Counted from the stretch's first letter, positions 1 to 11,173 are shown. The stretch is DNA of 64,000 nt from Galeruca laticollis (GCA_963921935.1 OY998178.1:53374951-53438950), one strand, 5' to 3'. A program made the numbers and translations. The notes: a model not told the origin generated them from the sequence alone.

Positions 1-189
1 TTGAAAACTAAGAGTAACTGGCTTTTTTGGGAACCTTGCTTTGGGATCAAGTCTCCAAACCAGTTGGGTGACTTTATCCGTCCTATTTTACATTATTGAA
101 AAGATTATTAGAGAAGGTTTTTCAGAATAAAATAGCTTGTGAATAGAAAAAAATATGTATTCAACATTAATAACATGATTGTGGGTTGT

Positions 190-1789
190 ATCAAAACTAA
201 AAGTATTTGGAATAAAGTAGAGGGAAGCTTAGGACCCCTGCAGTTCGAAGTGTTCCAGTGGTAATTGACGGCCGAGGTAACTTTACAATACAATCCTCTC
301 TGGGAACTTCTATCGGGGATTTCAAGATAAAAGAATTGAAGAACTTCTTCTTTTTTCTTCAAGAAATTGATCTCAATTTCATCACCACTGATCCTCTCAA
401 TTTTTCCCACGAAATTCTTAATAGTCTTCTTTTGATTTGAACTGCACAATGACGAAGTCATTAACTACTGGGGTTGAATTGTCAATAACTTCTTCAAATT
501 CAGACTCGGGTGAAGATCCAACGAAGTTTGAGTCATCGCTGCTATCGTGCAGGCTAAAATTGTCCTCATCCTCATCATTAGAAACCATCAACGCTCGTTT
601 CACAGCTTCTACTTTCTTTTTCTGCTTCTGGTTGGAACTTTCGTTGCTTTTTTTCTTCTCTTTTCATAAACTCTTCTTCAATTTGGGTCTTCTCCGGTGT
701 ATCTGCGAGTATTCGACTTTTCGCACGCCTTCGACCACGCACTGATGAGTTGCTACTTCTCGGTGGTGCTTTCGGGAATGGATATATTTCAACAGGCGAG
801 AAGTGATGAGGAGCAGCTGGCAGTCCACATGATGTTGACGGGAGCGGCTCAGAACTCTCTACCACTGTGGTATCTAATTGTTCTGTTGTTTCTGGATTTG
901 GGCGATCTGTAACTAAACTCGTGAGAAACTCTACATCTGTGAATATCATGGAGTTCAAGGGCCAAATGCCTGTTACTTGGAATCCGCTCATGATATTTGT
1001 AGGTGTCATAGCGTTAGGATAGGCTTTCCCAAGCAACCCTGCAAGATCGTAAATTGTTAAGGGTCTGCCAGGGTGAACTGTCATCCACTCTGCAGCTGCC
1101 ACATTATAATACGTTTTCAGTGGGCCAAATATAGTCCTGTCTAAAGGCTGAAGTTTATGGGACGTATGAGGAGGTATGGTTATGAAGATAATGTCATTCT
1201 ATTTTGTATACGTCAAACTTTCAACAGATATGTGGTTGTCATGGTTGTCCATAATCATCATTTTTTGGTTACTTGGAGAGCTGTTTGTATGTTGATAAAA
1301 GTGATGTAGAAACTTTAAGAAGTTCGGAACTGTCATCCAGCCGCTCGTGTGGGTGGATCCTTTAGTATCGGGAGGGGCGCCATCGATCATTCGTTCCTGC
1401 CAATTAACCCGTGGAAATATCATAAACGGTGGAATGTGGTTACCAGATGCAATGATAGCAGAACATACAGTTACTAATTGACCTCTTTCAGAAGATGTAA
1501 CTTTTCCGATTTGTTTGGTACCTTTTCCAGCAATAATTTTTCCGAGTTTATGTACGGTAGTCACTCCGGTTTCGTCTACATTCCATATTGTTGATGGTAC
1601 CATCTAGTGTCTCTCGTAAACTTTTATTAAATTTTCGAAGTGTACAGGTTGAATGCAGTACTTTTACTTAGGCTAGTAGGTTCCGGCGTTTCAAGGATAG
1701 AGCTCTATTTCTTTCCAGAAATCCACGGGCCTATTCCTTTCCTGCTGACTGATTTGTTTCCCAACAAGCTGGAAACTTCTTGTTATTAC
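190..1789 (-). pseudogene. pogo-like transposase, C-terminal part (DDE domain)
   Basis: This stretch carries the catalytic part of a pogo/jerky-type transposase, which cuts and pastes the element at TA sites. Reading from 1789 downward there is the end of the Tc5-type DNA-binding domain (AGKE, a stop where Trp is expected, then ARGFLERN). A frame change follows, then a TPEPTSLSKSTAFN segment. From 1603 comes the DDE core with NVDETG (first Asp), a SSERG segment, PPFMIFPR and MDNHDNH (second Asp region). The tail at 578-1102 has the family's GIWPLN motif. It continues in other frames to a C-terminal domain near 200-440 (FVGKIERI). Several frameshifts and stops show it is dead. It is separated from its N-terminal exon by an inserted ~1 kb repeat element. 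Confidence 0.8.
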
Positions 1790-1795
1790 TTTGCC

Positions 1796-2795
1796 GCCAA
1801 CCTATCTAATATGCGAGAAAAGTATTGGCTTACCCACAAAAAAATTGGAAATTTGAAATTTTTTTTTGAGTTATTTTTATGTTATCCATCAACAACAACA
1901 CGAAAAAACGGTTTTTAGAAAAAAAATCCCGTGTGTATGTCGTCGTCGTCGTCGTCGTTGTCGTCGGCCACTTTTCCTTGCAAGTCTTGTTAGCACGATA
2001 CAGCCTCCGGAGGGCAATAAGTCACCAATTTTATGATGGAATGTTGTTAAGGACATTTCACAGATGAACCCTATTGATTTTCAGCTCACCAGAGCCAGTA
2101 CAACGGGTGCTATGGTACTTGAAGTACGACATTTTGTCGTTTTTCGAGAAATTTCAGTTTGTTCGCACGATACAGCCTCCGGAGTTCAACAAGTCACCAA
2201 TTTTATGATTGAATATTATTCAAGGCATCTCACTGATGAACTCTATTGATTTTCAGTTCACCAGAGCCAATACAACTGGTGCTACAGTACTTTAAGTACG
2301 ATATTTTTGTCATTTTTGGAGAAGTTTCAGTTTGTTAGCACGATTCAGCCTCCGGAGTATATACAAGTGATGAATTTTATGATTGGATATTATTCAGAGC
2401 GTCTTAAAGATAAACCCTATTGATATTGAGCTCACTAAAGCCAGTACAACGGGTGCTGTGGTACTTGAAGTACCAAATTTTTGTCATTTATGGAGAATTT
2501 TCAGTTTGTTAGCACGATACAGCCTCCAGAGAGTATACGATTGATCAACTTTATGAATAAGTATTGTTCAAGGTGTCTCACAGATGTATCCTATTGATTT
2601 TCAGTTTACTAGAGCGAGTACAGCGGGTCCTATAAAACTAGATATACTAAATTTTTGGTTATTTTTGGAGAAATTTCGGTTTGTTAGGACGATACATCCC
2701 ACGAAGTGTATACAAGTAACGATTTTATGATAGAATATTGTTCAGGGCCACAGATGCGGAAAAGTTAGTTTTAATCTTTAAAACCGTTTATTTTT
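1796..2795 (+). mobile_element. satellite-bearing non-autonomous element, copy 1
   Basis: About 1 kb element. It has a ~140 bp unique left region, a (GTC)n tract at 1938-1966, then five tandem units of 172-175 bp. Each unit starts near TTAGCACGATACAGCCTCCG, at about 1991, 2163, 2336, 2510 and 2685. A right end follows with AAAACCGTTTATTTT. It interrupts the pogo transposase reading frame and is flanked by TTTGCC at 1790-1795 and 2796-2801, a likely target duplication. No long ORF or terminal inverted repeat. The layout (unique head, microsatellite, tandem core, unique tail) resembles Helentron-associated or pearl-type elements; that class is an inference. Confidence 0.65.
1991..2760 (+). repeat. 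tandem array of ~173 bp units (x5)
   Basis: Five head-to-tail units. Each contains the TAGCACGATACAGCCTCC block, an ACCAATTTTATGATTGAATATT-like segment, a CTATTGATTTTCAG segment and a GGTGCTANGGTACTTGAAGTAC segment. The spacing of 172-175 bp is close to nucleosome repeat length. Units are diverged from each other but corresponding units are alike between element copies, so the array moves as a whole. Confidence 0.8.
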
Positions 2796-2801
2796 TTGCC
2801 A

Positions 2802-3108
2802 TTTGCAACGCTAACTTTCTAAGACTTGTAATCGTTAGTCCATAATACAACTGAGAAGCAGTTAAAAGATAGGCGGAAAGCTCATCATCCTCTTCAGCAG
2901 TAGATACTTGGGCCTTCTTGTAGCCCGGTGTTTTGGTTGTTCCTCCCCTTATAAGTCATTTGAGGGTCATCAGAGGCACATTGAAAGAGTTCGAAGTTCC
3001 TCTGAAAGAACCACCCGCTTTGACAGCATTTACAGCTGCTTGCAATTGTTCTGGGTCAGGGGGAACCCTTGGCTTTGCCCCTTCCTTTCTTTTATATTTT
3101 CTCGGCAT
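2802..3108 (-). pseudogene. pogo-like transposase, N-terminal psq HTH part
   Basis: An ATG at 3108-3106 opens a frame starting MPRKYKRKEGAKPR, the usual start of psq-type helix-turn-helix transposases. A typical HTH follows (LQAAVNAVKAGGSFRGTSN), then one stop, then the start of the Tc5-type domain ending LRKLALQMAK at 2802. The frame then runs into the inserted repeat. The continuation (KKFPACWETNQ) reappears at about 1785 on the other side, so this and 190-1789 were one gene. Just upstream of the ATG the sequence TTGTTACAG resembles a splice acceptor, so a 5' UTR intron is possible. Exon sandwiched between two inverted copies of the same repeat element. Confidence 0.75.
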
Positions 3109-3116
3109 CTGTAACA

Positions 3117-3945
3117 AAAATAAACGGTTTTAAAGATTAAAACTATAACTTTTCCGCGTCTGTGGCCCTGAACAATATTCTATCATAAAATTGTTACTTG
3201 TATACAGTTCGGGGAATGTATCGTGCTAACAAACCGAAATGTGTCCAAAAATAACCAAAAATGTAGTATATCTGGATTTATAGGACCCGCTGTACTCGCT
3301 CTAGTCAACTGAAAATCAATAGGGTACATCTGTGAGACACCTTGAACAATATTCAATCATAAAATTGATTAATCGTAGACTCTCTGGAGGCTGTATCGTG
3401 CTAACAAACTGAAAATTCTTCTAAAATGACAAAAATTTGGTACTTCAAGTACCATAGCACCCGTTGTACTGGCTTTAGTGAGCTGAATATCAATAGGCTT
3501 AATCTTTGAGACCCTCTGAATAATATCCAATCATGAAATTGGTCACTTGTATATACTCTGGAGGCTGTATCGTGCTAACAAACTGAAACTTCTCCAAAAT
3601 GACAAAAATATCGTACTTAAAATAGTGTAGTACCTGTTGTATTCGCGGTGGTGAGCTGAAAATCAATAGGGCTCATCTGTGAGATGTCCCGAATATTATT
3701 CAATCATGAAATTGGTGACTTGTTGAACTCCTGAGGTTGTATCGTGCTAACAATCTGAAATTTCTTAAAAATGACAAAATGTCGTACTTCAAGTACCATA
3801 GCACCCGTTGTACAGGCTCTGGTGAACTGAAAATCAATAGGGTTCATCTGTGATATGTCCTCAACAATAATCGATCATAAAATTGATGACTCATTGCACT
3901 CCGGAGGCTGTATCGTGCTAACAAAACATGTAAGAAAAAGTGGCC

Positions 3946-3993
<48 letters not shown>

Positions 3994-4136
3994 ATACACA
4001 CATGATTTTTTTTCTAGAAACCATTTTTTCGTATTGTTGTTAATGGAAAACGTAAAAATAACTCAAAAAAATTTTTCAAAATTCCAACTTTTTTTGGGGT
4101 AAACCAATACTTTTCTCGCATATTAGATAGGTTGGT
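3117..4136 (-). mobile_element. satellite-bearing non-autonomous element, copy 2 (inverted)
   Basis: Reverse-complement copy of the element at 1796-2795. It has five units with the conserved block at about 3221, 3395, 3568, 3741 and 3912, then a (GAC)n tract at 3943-3992 and the outer end AGATAGGTTGG at about 4135. Its inner end lies about 9 bp upstream of the pogo transposase ATG. With copy 1 it forms a ~2.3 kb inverted pair with a ~320 bp spacer that holds the psq exon. I see no clear target duplication around this copy. Confidence 0.65.
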
Positions 4137-4779
4137 CGGAAAAGTAATAAATAACCAATGATTGACCAAAACTGTCATAACCTTAATAAGTATTTAAAAT
4201 CTTTATTGTAAATACATTTACAATTATTTTACACAATGATCTTATTTTTAGTATAGAGTTATGCTTATTACCTAGTAATCTGTAGACCCTAATATCAGTT
4301 TATACTTCCTAAGGGTCATAAACCAATATATAATTAAAAAAAATAGAAAAAACTGGCAGGATGAGACCTAATCCACTGATCAAGTCTCCTACCACAGCAT
4401 GGGATCAAGTCTTCCAACACACACTTATAATGTAAAACAAAAGATATCTGAAAAATAATTCGCAGACTTCAAATTCCTTGAAATATTCTGCCAAATATAG
4501 CCAAAGTCACAAGAAAAAATAAAAACCAGTTATTTTTCATATATTTGCGGTTAAAAAAATAAATAAATACTCACCGAAAAAGACGATAACTAATCACATG
4601 ATGGCTGCAAGACGATTTCTGGAGAAGTAGAGCACTGTTGCCAACCAAAACAAGCGCCACTGATGAAATTATGCACCAACGTCTGCACACGGCGCGAATT
4701 TCGAATGGGGATCAAGTATCCCTACTCTCCCCTATATATTTTGTAATTGAGAATTTACAGGGTGAATAAATAATATCAT
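4137..4779. other. pogo 5' flank, subterminal repeats and end
   Basis: AT-rich sequence upstream of the pogo transposase. It contains repeated GATCAAGTCT motifs at 4378-4411 and the presumed transposon end at 4710-4733. No gene seen. After 4733 the sequence passes into the Penelope-like fragment. Confidence 0.5.
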
Positions 4780-5195
4780 TATATATCACATATGCAGGTA
4801 ATATTTCTAATAATATTTCAAAGATAATATATTTAGCAACAAATACAACGATTTCATTTAAAACAGAAAGTAACATAAGTACAAAATTGTTAAATGTGAA
4901 AACAAAAATAACACCATTCAAGAAATCTGGTATATATAAACTTAAATATTCAGAATGTAATGCTGTCTATTTGGGTCAAACCATTAGAAATTTTGAAATG
5001 AGATACTGTGAACACTTACGATTAAAACAACCAGATAAATCCCATTACGCAAAACATCTACTCGACACCAAACATTCATTGACACCTAACACAGAATAGA
5101 AGTACTACATATTTGTGATAAAAAACAAGAACTGGATTTTCTTGAAGAATTTGAGATTAGAAGACACTTATGAAACCCACAATTAGAAGTCGTCA
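4780..5195 (+). pseudogene. Penelope-like element fragment, GIY-YIG endonuclease
   Basis: The C-terminal part of a Penelope-like retroelement polyprotein. The GIY-YIG nuclease nicks target DNA to prime reverse transcription. Within 4887-5099 the frame shows SGIYKLKYSECNAVYLGQT, that is the GIY and YLG halves with the family's Cys between them (only one Cys left of an expected pair). Then comes an RNFEMRYCEH helix, and KHLLDTKHSLTPNTE near the end. A frame break at about 5097 separates the final ELDFLEEFEIRRH part. The RT domain is absent. The same piece occurs as a better copy at 63320-64000, with about the same start of similarity (ACATATGCNGG). Confidence 0.8.
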
Positions 5196-6600
5196 ATGAA
5201 CAGATACATCTAGGGAGTTATCCATTTTTAAACTGTCTTCTTGAATATTTAATAATACAAAGTAAAGTTGTGTAAGGTGTTTATTTGCAATGCTAAAACG
5301 CTCAACAACACTTTTAAGCATACGACAAATGCATATATGTATACCTAGTACTGGAAATAACTCGACATCTTTTCCTGTAGTAATAAGAATATACCTTTTT
5401 AAACACTTCATGCCTCGTATTCCATTAAATATATTTTGTTTAGTGCAACGTATAAAAACTAGCGAGAAAAAACGTAGGTACTTTTTGATAACATCATACG
5501 TCAGCTTCACAATATGACACTTTAATCGAAATGATGAAAGCTTCAGTTAAAAGTGAAAGAAACATGACACGAATGGACACTTATTTACACCATGTCATTT
5601 CCGTCGCTACAATTTTAGCATCGGTTTTCTCTTCACAAGCTGTCAATATCATGTTTCAGATATCCCATTCAGTAGTAAATTGCTTTTTGGTAGAAATGCG
5701 AAGAAAGAAATATTGTGGCGGTTAGCAATCAATTCCGATTGTCCGTATTGTATACTAAAAATTCAATGGGATGAAATTACACTAGTTGAAAAGGTGTTTT
5801 AATGGAAACCATTTCAATGTAGAAAAGTTTAGTACAATAGGGAAGATGCGTATAAAATGTATCAATATTTTGTACTAAAAACATTAAATAAGAATGTTTT
5901 TAGTATAGTTATTGTTGATTTCTAGCAATAATTACGAATTGAAAGTAACTTGAACTGAACACCAATAGCGTTTAATAACTGTTATGGTAACTTCCAGGTT
6001 ATAGTTGTAAACGTAAACATTCTTGGAACGTGAGAATTTATTGCATTTTTCGAATAAAAATGGAAGTTGGCTTTATAAAAGAAAACTCCACGTATCAGCC
6101 GAAAGTTAGTATAGTGGACGCAAGAGATATAGTGTGAAAATTAACGTTTCAGCTTGTTTGAGATAAGTACCGTCATAGTCCAGTCAATATTATAATTTAA
6201 AATGCTCATTTGACGATATATTCATTTAATATTATAATTTCTACTAATAATCGTTAGAGTGTATTTAATCATTTTATAATTATCAAATACAGGTTGGCAA
6301 ATTAATTTTGGCAGTTGACGATGCGCGAGAAATCCATACAACTTGGCAATGTTGTAAACGCAGTTACCGGTAAGAGCAGGCGACGTACATTCCGCATGCA
6401 AAGCTTTAAAGGTTGTGAGGTTGCTAATACGTACGAGGGTAATACAATATTTTGAATTTGGATTTAAAAATAATAAATTGTGGCACATGTATAATGCTAT
6501 ATAAAATCGAGTTTACAAAACAAAATAGCATTAATTTGTCCTTTATTATTAATTAAATGAATAAGGAAATGAAAACCATTAGATTTTTCTACGAAAATTG
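5196..6600. other. intergenic, no recognisable gene
   Basis: AT-rich sequence with only short ORFs (for example 5531-5725 and 6222-6488) that show no domain I recognise and no coding bias I can defend. No tRNA, terminal repeat or microsatellite seen. Confidence 0.4.
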
Positions 6601-6603
6601 GTT

Positions 6604-7968
6604 TTTGAAGTGAAACTTTTTATGGGACACTAGCGTTTTGTCATGAGAGTTAACTCGTCGAGCTAACAAAACTGTTAAACTCCTTGTGAGAGAGGCGGAA
6701 AAAATTAACGAAGATCTGCACAAAGAGGAGACGCCGAGAATAGTCGTAGGGAATTGTTTATTGATGGCGATTATGTTATTCCGTTTATCAATCCCCACTT
6801 CGCTGCACGAACGATAAAGTGAGAACGCATTCGGGGGGAAAAGGATACAAAAAGCGCTTAATAATTTCTGCCGATATTGGTATAATCCAGTGCGAAATTA
6901 ATATAGAAATTGTTTACCTTTAAAATTAAGGCGATAAAAACTAGGAAATTTCTTTGCATTGTGTATTTATTTGTATTATTTTGAAAAAAATATGTAATAA
7001 AACGTAACAAGAGTATTGAAATATATTGAAAAAGGAAATAAACAGGTATACTTGTCCGTACAGATAAGTTCTGTACTCATTAAAGTTTAAGCATAAACTG
7101 TGTTATCTCCTACTTTCCGCATTGAGACCAACGCGCATCGTGGGCGTGTCCACTTTCAAACTTTCAGCTATATTTGCTAACCTGTACGTAGAAGAGCAAG
7201 TAAGTCTCAGTTCATCAGAGAAAGTCGTTGTAACTAGTGTTGCTTTATTTATGGAAATATTTTTGGAGTGAAACTTTTTATGTAGTGTCTACAGAGGTTT
7301 TGGTTACGAGGTAATCTCGTAAAGGCTAACAAGTTTTGTGAAGCTCTAATTATCATTTGTACTTAAACTTAGTGAGATAAACGCAGCGCTGTTCTCCCCT
7401 TCTGTCATCACTCGACTCGATTTAAAATCAAACGAAAAACGCGGGTTCGATACCCCCATGGGCGGCCAGAACTTTTCTTAGGTATTAAAAAGGAAGGATA
7501 CGTAATATGCATTCAAATTTCTTAAAAAGAATATTTACTTTTGTTTGTCTTTTATTGTAAATAGTTTTTTATAGTCTATCCGAAAAATTATTGTTTTTAT
7601 TTTGGAAATAATTTTTGTTTTAATTTTTTTAAATTATAGTTTTTTATGTTGTTGATATTTATGAATTCTCTTTGTACACTCATTGGCGGTTATTGCGTCA
7701 TAAAACATAAAAAGTTTCACTTCTGACGCTGTTAGTTTTCGACTGACGCATAAATTTTTTATTAATACGAGAATTATTTTGTAATATTTCCACAACTTGT
7801 AAAGGATTTTTACAGTCCTGCTCTGAGAGGTTATCTATTATTTTTGTACAGACATAATTATTTATTGTTTCAAAAACCATACGGGGAATTCTATAATTAC
7901 CCTTTATTATTTTATGTGATGTAAATAATAAATAGATTCCAAGAGACATAAACTTTCACCTTCACTTC
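6604..7968. repeat. repeat family with GTGAAACTTTTTAT ends
   Basis: The motif GAAGTGAAACTTTTTATG occurs at about 6606. A variant GGAGTGAAACTTTTTATG occurs at about 7264. Inverted forms occur at about 7705 (CATAAAAAGTTTCACTTC) and about 7945-7968 (ATAAACTTTCACCTTCACTT). At 6606 and 7264 similarity extends for about 80 bp (an ACTCGT then GCTAACAA block). This suggests two or more copies of a repeat with inverted ends, possibly one element spanning 6604-7968. No transposase is visible. Family unknown. Confidence 0.35.
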
Positions 7969-8099
7969 AAAATAATGTCTTTTAAGTGGTCCCTTCATAA
8001 TACTCGTCTTTGACGTTTATTTGTATATAAATTGTAAGTCAGGTAGATTTTGTAGATAAAGCGTACAATATGATAAGGATTGCTAAACGACTTTCTAAA

Positions 8100-8330
8100 T
8101 TTAGCAATGGCCAACATTTTTTCCTATCTGTTCGTAGTAATAGTGCAATGGTAGAAGAACTGTTATTAGATAATAAACTCTTAATCTATAAAAGTATTCT
8201 AAAACCCATCTGGACATCCGGAATTGAGCTCTCGGGGTGCAGCAAACCTTCTAACGCAAAAATCCTACAGGGCTTCCAATCAAAAACAGTTCGCATGATA
8301 ACCAAGGAACGTGTCTAACGCAACATTACA
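8100..8330 (+). pseudogene. jockey-type LINE RT fragment (thumb region)
   Basis: A frame at 8070-8318 ends with LLIYKSILKPIWTSGIELSG and then SKPSNAKILQGFQSKTVRMI. This is the conserved region after the RT palm in jockey-clade LINEs. The jockey copy at 54700-54890 has the equivalent KITLKPIWTYGMKLWDCS and PSNTKILQ motifs. Only this scrap remains; the palm (FADD box) and endonuclease are missing. The upstream residues of the same frame are not recognisable. Confidence 0.75.
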
Positions 8331-8759
8331 TAAATACCCTACATCAGTGAAGTGATAACAGCTTATAAGCCAATCAAATTAATATATTTATATACATCCA
8401 GCAAGCTGGAAATCATTTTAATAACTTTATCCGGTCCTAAATGCGTGTAATCTAAGTTAGCACCATCCCAGGAGGAGAGCTTATCGTTTGATCGCCAAAA
8501 AGTCGCCAAACGTTTACACTTTTTTTAGTTTTTTGCTTGTAGCTAGAAAACGGTGCGTCAGACATAAAATGTCATTCCATCGTCGAATGACATCTAGAAA
8601 TATTAAATGCGGTATAGTGGTATAGCCATAATTTCGTAGTTCGGAGCAAAATCACATTTTGCGACTTTCCAAGGCGACGTATCTTGAAAACAGATACTCC
8701 TATAGAAAAACCCCATGGAATAAAAGTTGTAGAGACTAAAATCTTACGTTATAGAGATA
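8331..8759. other. repeat-like intergenic sequence
   Basis: No gene seen. The stretch has dispersed-repeat character (for example the block TATCTTGAAAACAGATACTC near 8690) and ends exactly where a Tigger-type terminal sequence begins. I cannot name the family. Confidence 0.35.
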
Positions 8760-8822
8760 CAGTAGAACTCCAATTATCCGAACTCCAACTATCCGTATCG
8801 CCAATTATCCGGATCGCATACG
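8760..8822 (+). repeat. Tigger/pogo-type terminal sequence, truncated
   Basis: Begins CAGTAGAACTCCAATTATCC and continues with repeated CCAACTATCCG and CCAATTATCCGG motifs. This is the characteristic terminal and subterminal sequence of Tigger-like elements (CAGTNGAACTCCGNTTATCCG type). There is no transposase next to it and no matching opposite end in view, so this is an end fragment or a solo end. Confidence 0.5.
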
Positions 8823-9103
8823 ACTCTGAAAAACACGCTCAGACTCAGACCGTTCAAATCAGATCCTCGCAAAAAATAAACAGTGGAACAATAAGAAGCT
8901 AAGTGCCTTTATTTTTTTTTTGTAGATTTGATGTTCCAACTCTGCAGTTTGTATAAATCGAATTTTTCATTCAACAAGTTTTCGTAAAATCAATTCAATA
9001 AATTTGCATCACTTAGTTTTTAAGATGACCATATTGGTTTTTGTGACAAACTTACTATAATTACATTTTAGTAAATAGTATACTAACCAATACTAATTAC
9101 TTA

Positions 9104-9124
9104 TATATATATATATATATATAT
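9104..9124. repeat. (TA)n microsatellite
   Basis: Pure TA repeat of about 20 bp in an AT-rich, gene-free stretch (8900-9300). Confidence 0.9.
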
Positions 9125-9518
9125 TCTGATTAAAATCTGTTTATTATCATCTCATTGTAAATCAAGATTAGTGCATTGTATTAAAATTTGTATAGTAACT
9201 TGTTTCTTTTCTTAACTTCCTAGATCACTGATATTATACACACTGCTAAAACTAAATCAATTATTTACACAGTGAATGCCTAGGCATGAGCAGGCTATCT
9301 TTATTATATTGTTTCTAGGTTCAACTAAACAATAAAAAACCTAGTGGCGCTCAACTCATATCTTATCTTTGTTTGAAAACAAATTATTTGCTACTGTTTT
9401 GTGTCTAGGTTCGGCGATACTCACACCTAACGTTAAAATTTGTTAATCTCTGTAACGAATGAGTTTTATGTTAATGAACCGATGAGCTAGGTAATTTGCC
9501 AACATCTTCATAAACAAA

Positions 9519-9875
9519 TTGTTGATTTGTAGCATATTTTTGCTGACCAAGTTTGGAAGTGGTGGTAGCATGACCTCAACACCAAACCTGGAAGAAGTCA
9601 AGGCTAAAGAGGAGCAGAAACGCTTAGTGTTTGGGCGACGAGCAAAACGAAACCAAGCTAATCAGTGCTTTTCTGCTTGCATATTGCTGAAAACATTGTT
9701 GTATAAACAATATTGTTATGGTTATAACATGCAACAATATGGTCAAGAAATTGAGTATTCAGTTTCTGCGTTTAAAGCAAGAATGGTTCATGGTTATGTC
9801 AATAGCAATGTTATTGCCGGTAGCGTGAATTTAACTACTGGCAACACTGTATTTCGGCATTCCATAAGAAAATAG
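9519..9875 (+). CDS. unrecognised 118-residue ORF in Harbinger left flank
   Basis: Open frame of 118 codons. After about residue 15 it reads GSGGSMTSTPNLEEVKAKEE, then a basic Lys/Arg-rich stretch, then a Tyr/Gln-rich stretch. A second Met at residue 18 could be the real start. No domain recognised. It lies about 90 bp upstream of the Myb-like ORF on the same strand and might be a leader exon or an accidental ORF. I do not assign a function. Confidence 0.3.
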   Translation: MLICSIFLLTKFGSGGSMTSTPNLEEVKAKEEQKRLVFGRRAKRNQANQCFSACILLKTLLYKQYCYGYNMQQYGQEIEYSVSAFKARMVHGYVNSNVIAGSVNLTTGNTVFRHSIRK

Positions 9876-9968
9876 AAGATTCTTATTTTGATTTTAACCT
9901 ATAAATTCGAGAAGTATTATGATTTGATATAATTGTTTTAGTTTGTTGAACCAGAATTTCAAAAAAAT

Positions 9969-10845
9969 ATGTCGCGTAGTCATAAAACAAATAAAGCACA
10001 AATGGAGTTATTAATTAATTATTTAGAAGACAATAAAATATTAATTACTGGGAAATGTCATCCTTTAAATGTAGGAGAAGTCGATTATAAATGGGAAGAA
10101 CTAACCAATATGTTGAATATGATGGAAAACGGTGCAAGAAAAAATAAAAAACAGTGGAAAACTGTAAGTATTAATTCCTAACTAATATATTATATTCGAG
10201 TATAATTCAAATCAATCATCTTATCAAACTTTTCCTTTCATATTCTAGTTTTTATATGAATGGAAATCAAAAATAAAAAGAAAATGTCGTAACAATACTA
10301 AATCAACCCAGTAAACAGGAGGTGCTGGATACACATGTGTGGAATTGAATGATTTGGTAAATCGACTCATGTCAGTTTTTGGGTAGGTGCATGTTATAGG
10401 ATGTCCTGGCACTCCACAGGAGGTTGATCCAGATGATGCTGAACCCATCGTAAAACAAGTAGACCTTGCTGAATCACCACTTCCTGATTACATTTCATTT
10501 GCAGATGAAGAGGAAACTGAAATAATAGATATGGTTGTGGAAGATTATCCAGCCAGTAAAGTAGAAGAATTGAATGAGACAAAAAAACAGGTATAGTTGT
10601 TATCATAAAGATATTTACTATTTTTTTTAGGTGTAAATAGAAAAGTTCTTAGACCAAATAGGAAAAAAAGATTGATTTCTAGTAATGCTACCAAATTAGG
10701 TAGTGCAGCTGAAAAATACAGCCAGAGTACAGAGCAATTGGCTCTGGCTATTAAAGAAATGGCACATGCCGTTTCTCATTTGGCCGAAGCATTTTCACAA
10801 ATCACCGATGCAATATCACTTCACAGTGTATCTAAAGCTGATTGA
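9969..10845 (+). pseudogene. Harbinger Myb/SANT-like DNA-binding protein
   Basis: Exon 1 (9969-10163) encodes a Myb/SANT-like domain. It starts MSRSHKTNKAQMELLINYLE, with the spaced tryptophans of this fold (YKWEELT, KKQWKT). It ends at a good donor (ACT|GTAAGT), and a TTCTAG acceptor at 10248 restores the frame into LYEWKSKIKRKCR. Two stops follow (about 10310 and 10384). The acidic middle (VDPDDAEP, SFADEEETEIIDM) then leads to a further exon at about 10632-10845 ending in a helical tail (STEQLALAIKEMAHAVSHLA) and a stop. In Harbinger elements this protein binds the transposon and helps move the transposase into the nucleus. The stops suggest an inactive copy. Confidence 0.7.
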
Positions 10846-11173
10846 TAGACTGATTTTTTGTTAGGAGTATATTTGTTTTGTTTCTTTAAAATATAACTTT
10901 ATTTTGTTGTCAATATATTTAACAGTGAAACTAATACGAGTATATTTATTCAAATATTTCCTGTATTTGGCCCACTAGTTGTCCTCTAATGAATCGTACT
11001 TCAGTGAGTTCATCAATATCTAAAAAATATATAATAAATATTCAAGAGAATATACTTATTGGAATTTTTGTGATACAAAATTTTAAAGAGGAATTAATTC
11101 AGCAATCATACCATCATTGATTATATTTGCTTCATTATCAACATGATCAGGTGCATTATGGTCATCATCATCA
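10846..11173. other. spacer between convergent Harbinger genes
   Basis: AT-rich 3' region shared by the two tail-to-tail genes, with poly(A)-signal-like AT runs. No coding sequence recognised. Confidence 0.5.

Larger units (their letters stand above)
1..4733 (-). mobile_element. pogo-like DNA transposon 1, interrupted
   Basis: Minus-strand pogo/Tigger-type element. It is defined by transposase pieces at 190-1789 and 2802-3108 and by a terminal block near 4710-4733 (minus-strand end reads GGGGAGAGTAGGGATACTTG). The motif GGGATCAAGT recurs near both ends: about 40-50, about 4378-4389, about 4401-4411 and in the terminal block. This fits subterminal transposase-binding repeats. The left terminus lies outside the window. 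Two ~1 kb repeat elements are inserted inside it in opposite orientations. Superfamily assignment rests on the transposase domains; the exact right end is inferred. Confidence 0.7.

Noticed and set aside
1991..2760. CRISPR-like regular repeats
   Set aside because: Units are 173 bp direct tandem repeats without spacers in a eukaryotic transposon; not CRISPR.
3855..4043. Arg-rich ORF over the (GAC)n tract
   Set aside because: The protein is an artefact of the trinucleotide microsatellite.
3117..4136. Classical FB-type foldback transposon with two obligatory arms
   Set aside because: The solitary copy at 38096-39081 shows one arm is a complete mobile unit, so the inverted pair is better explained as two insertions.
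7425..7470. tRNA-like GGTTCGATACC (B-box) sequence
   Set aside because: A B-box and a CCA-like end are present, but no matching acceptor stem or A-box at the right distance upstream; a SINE or tRNA call would be speculation.
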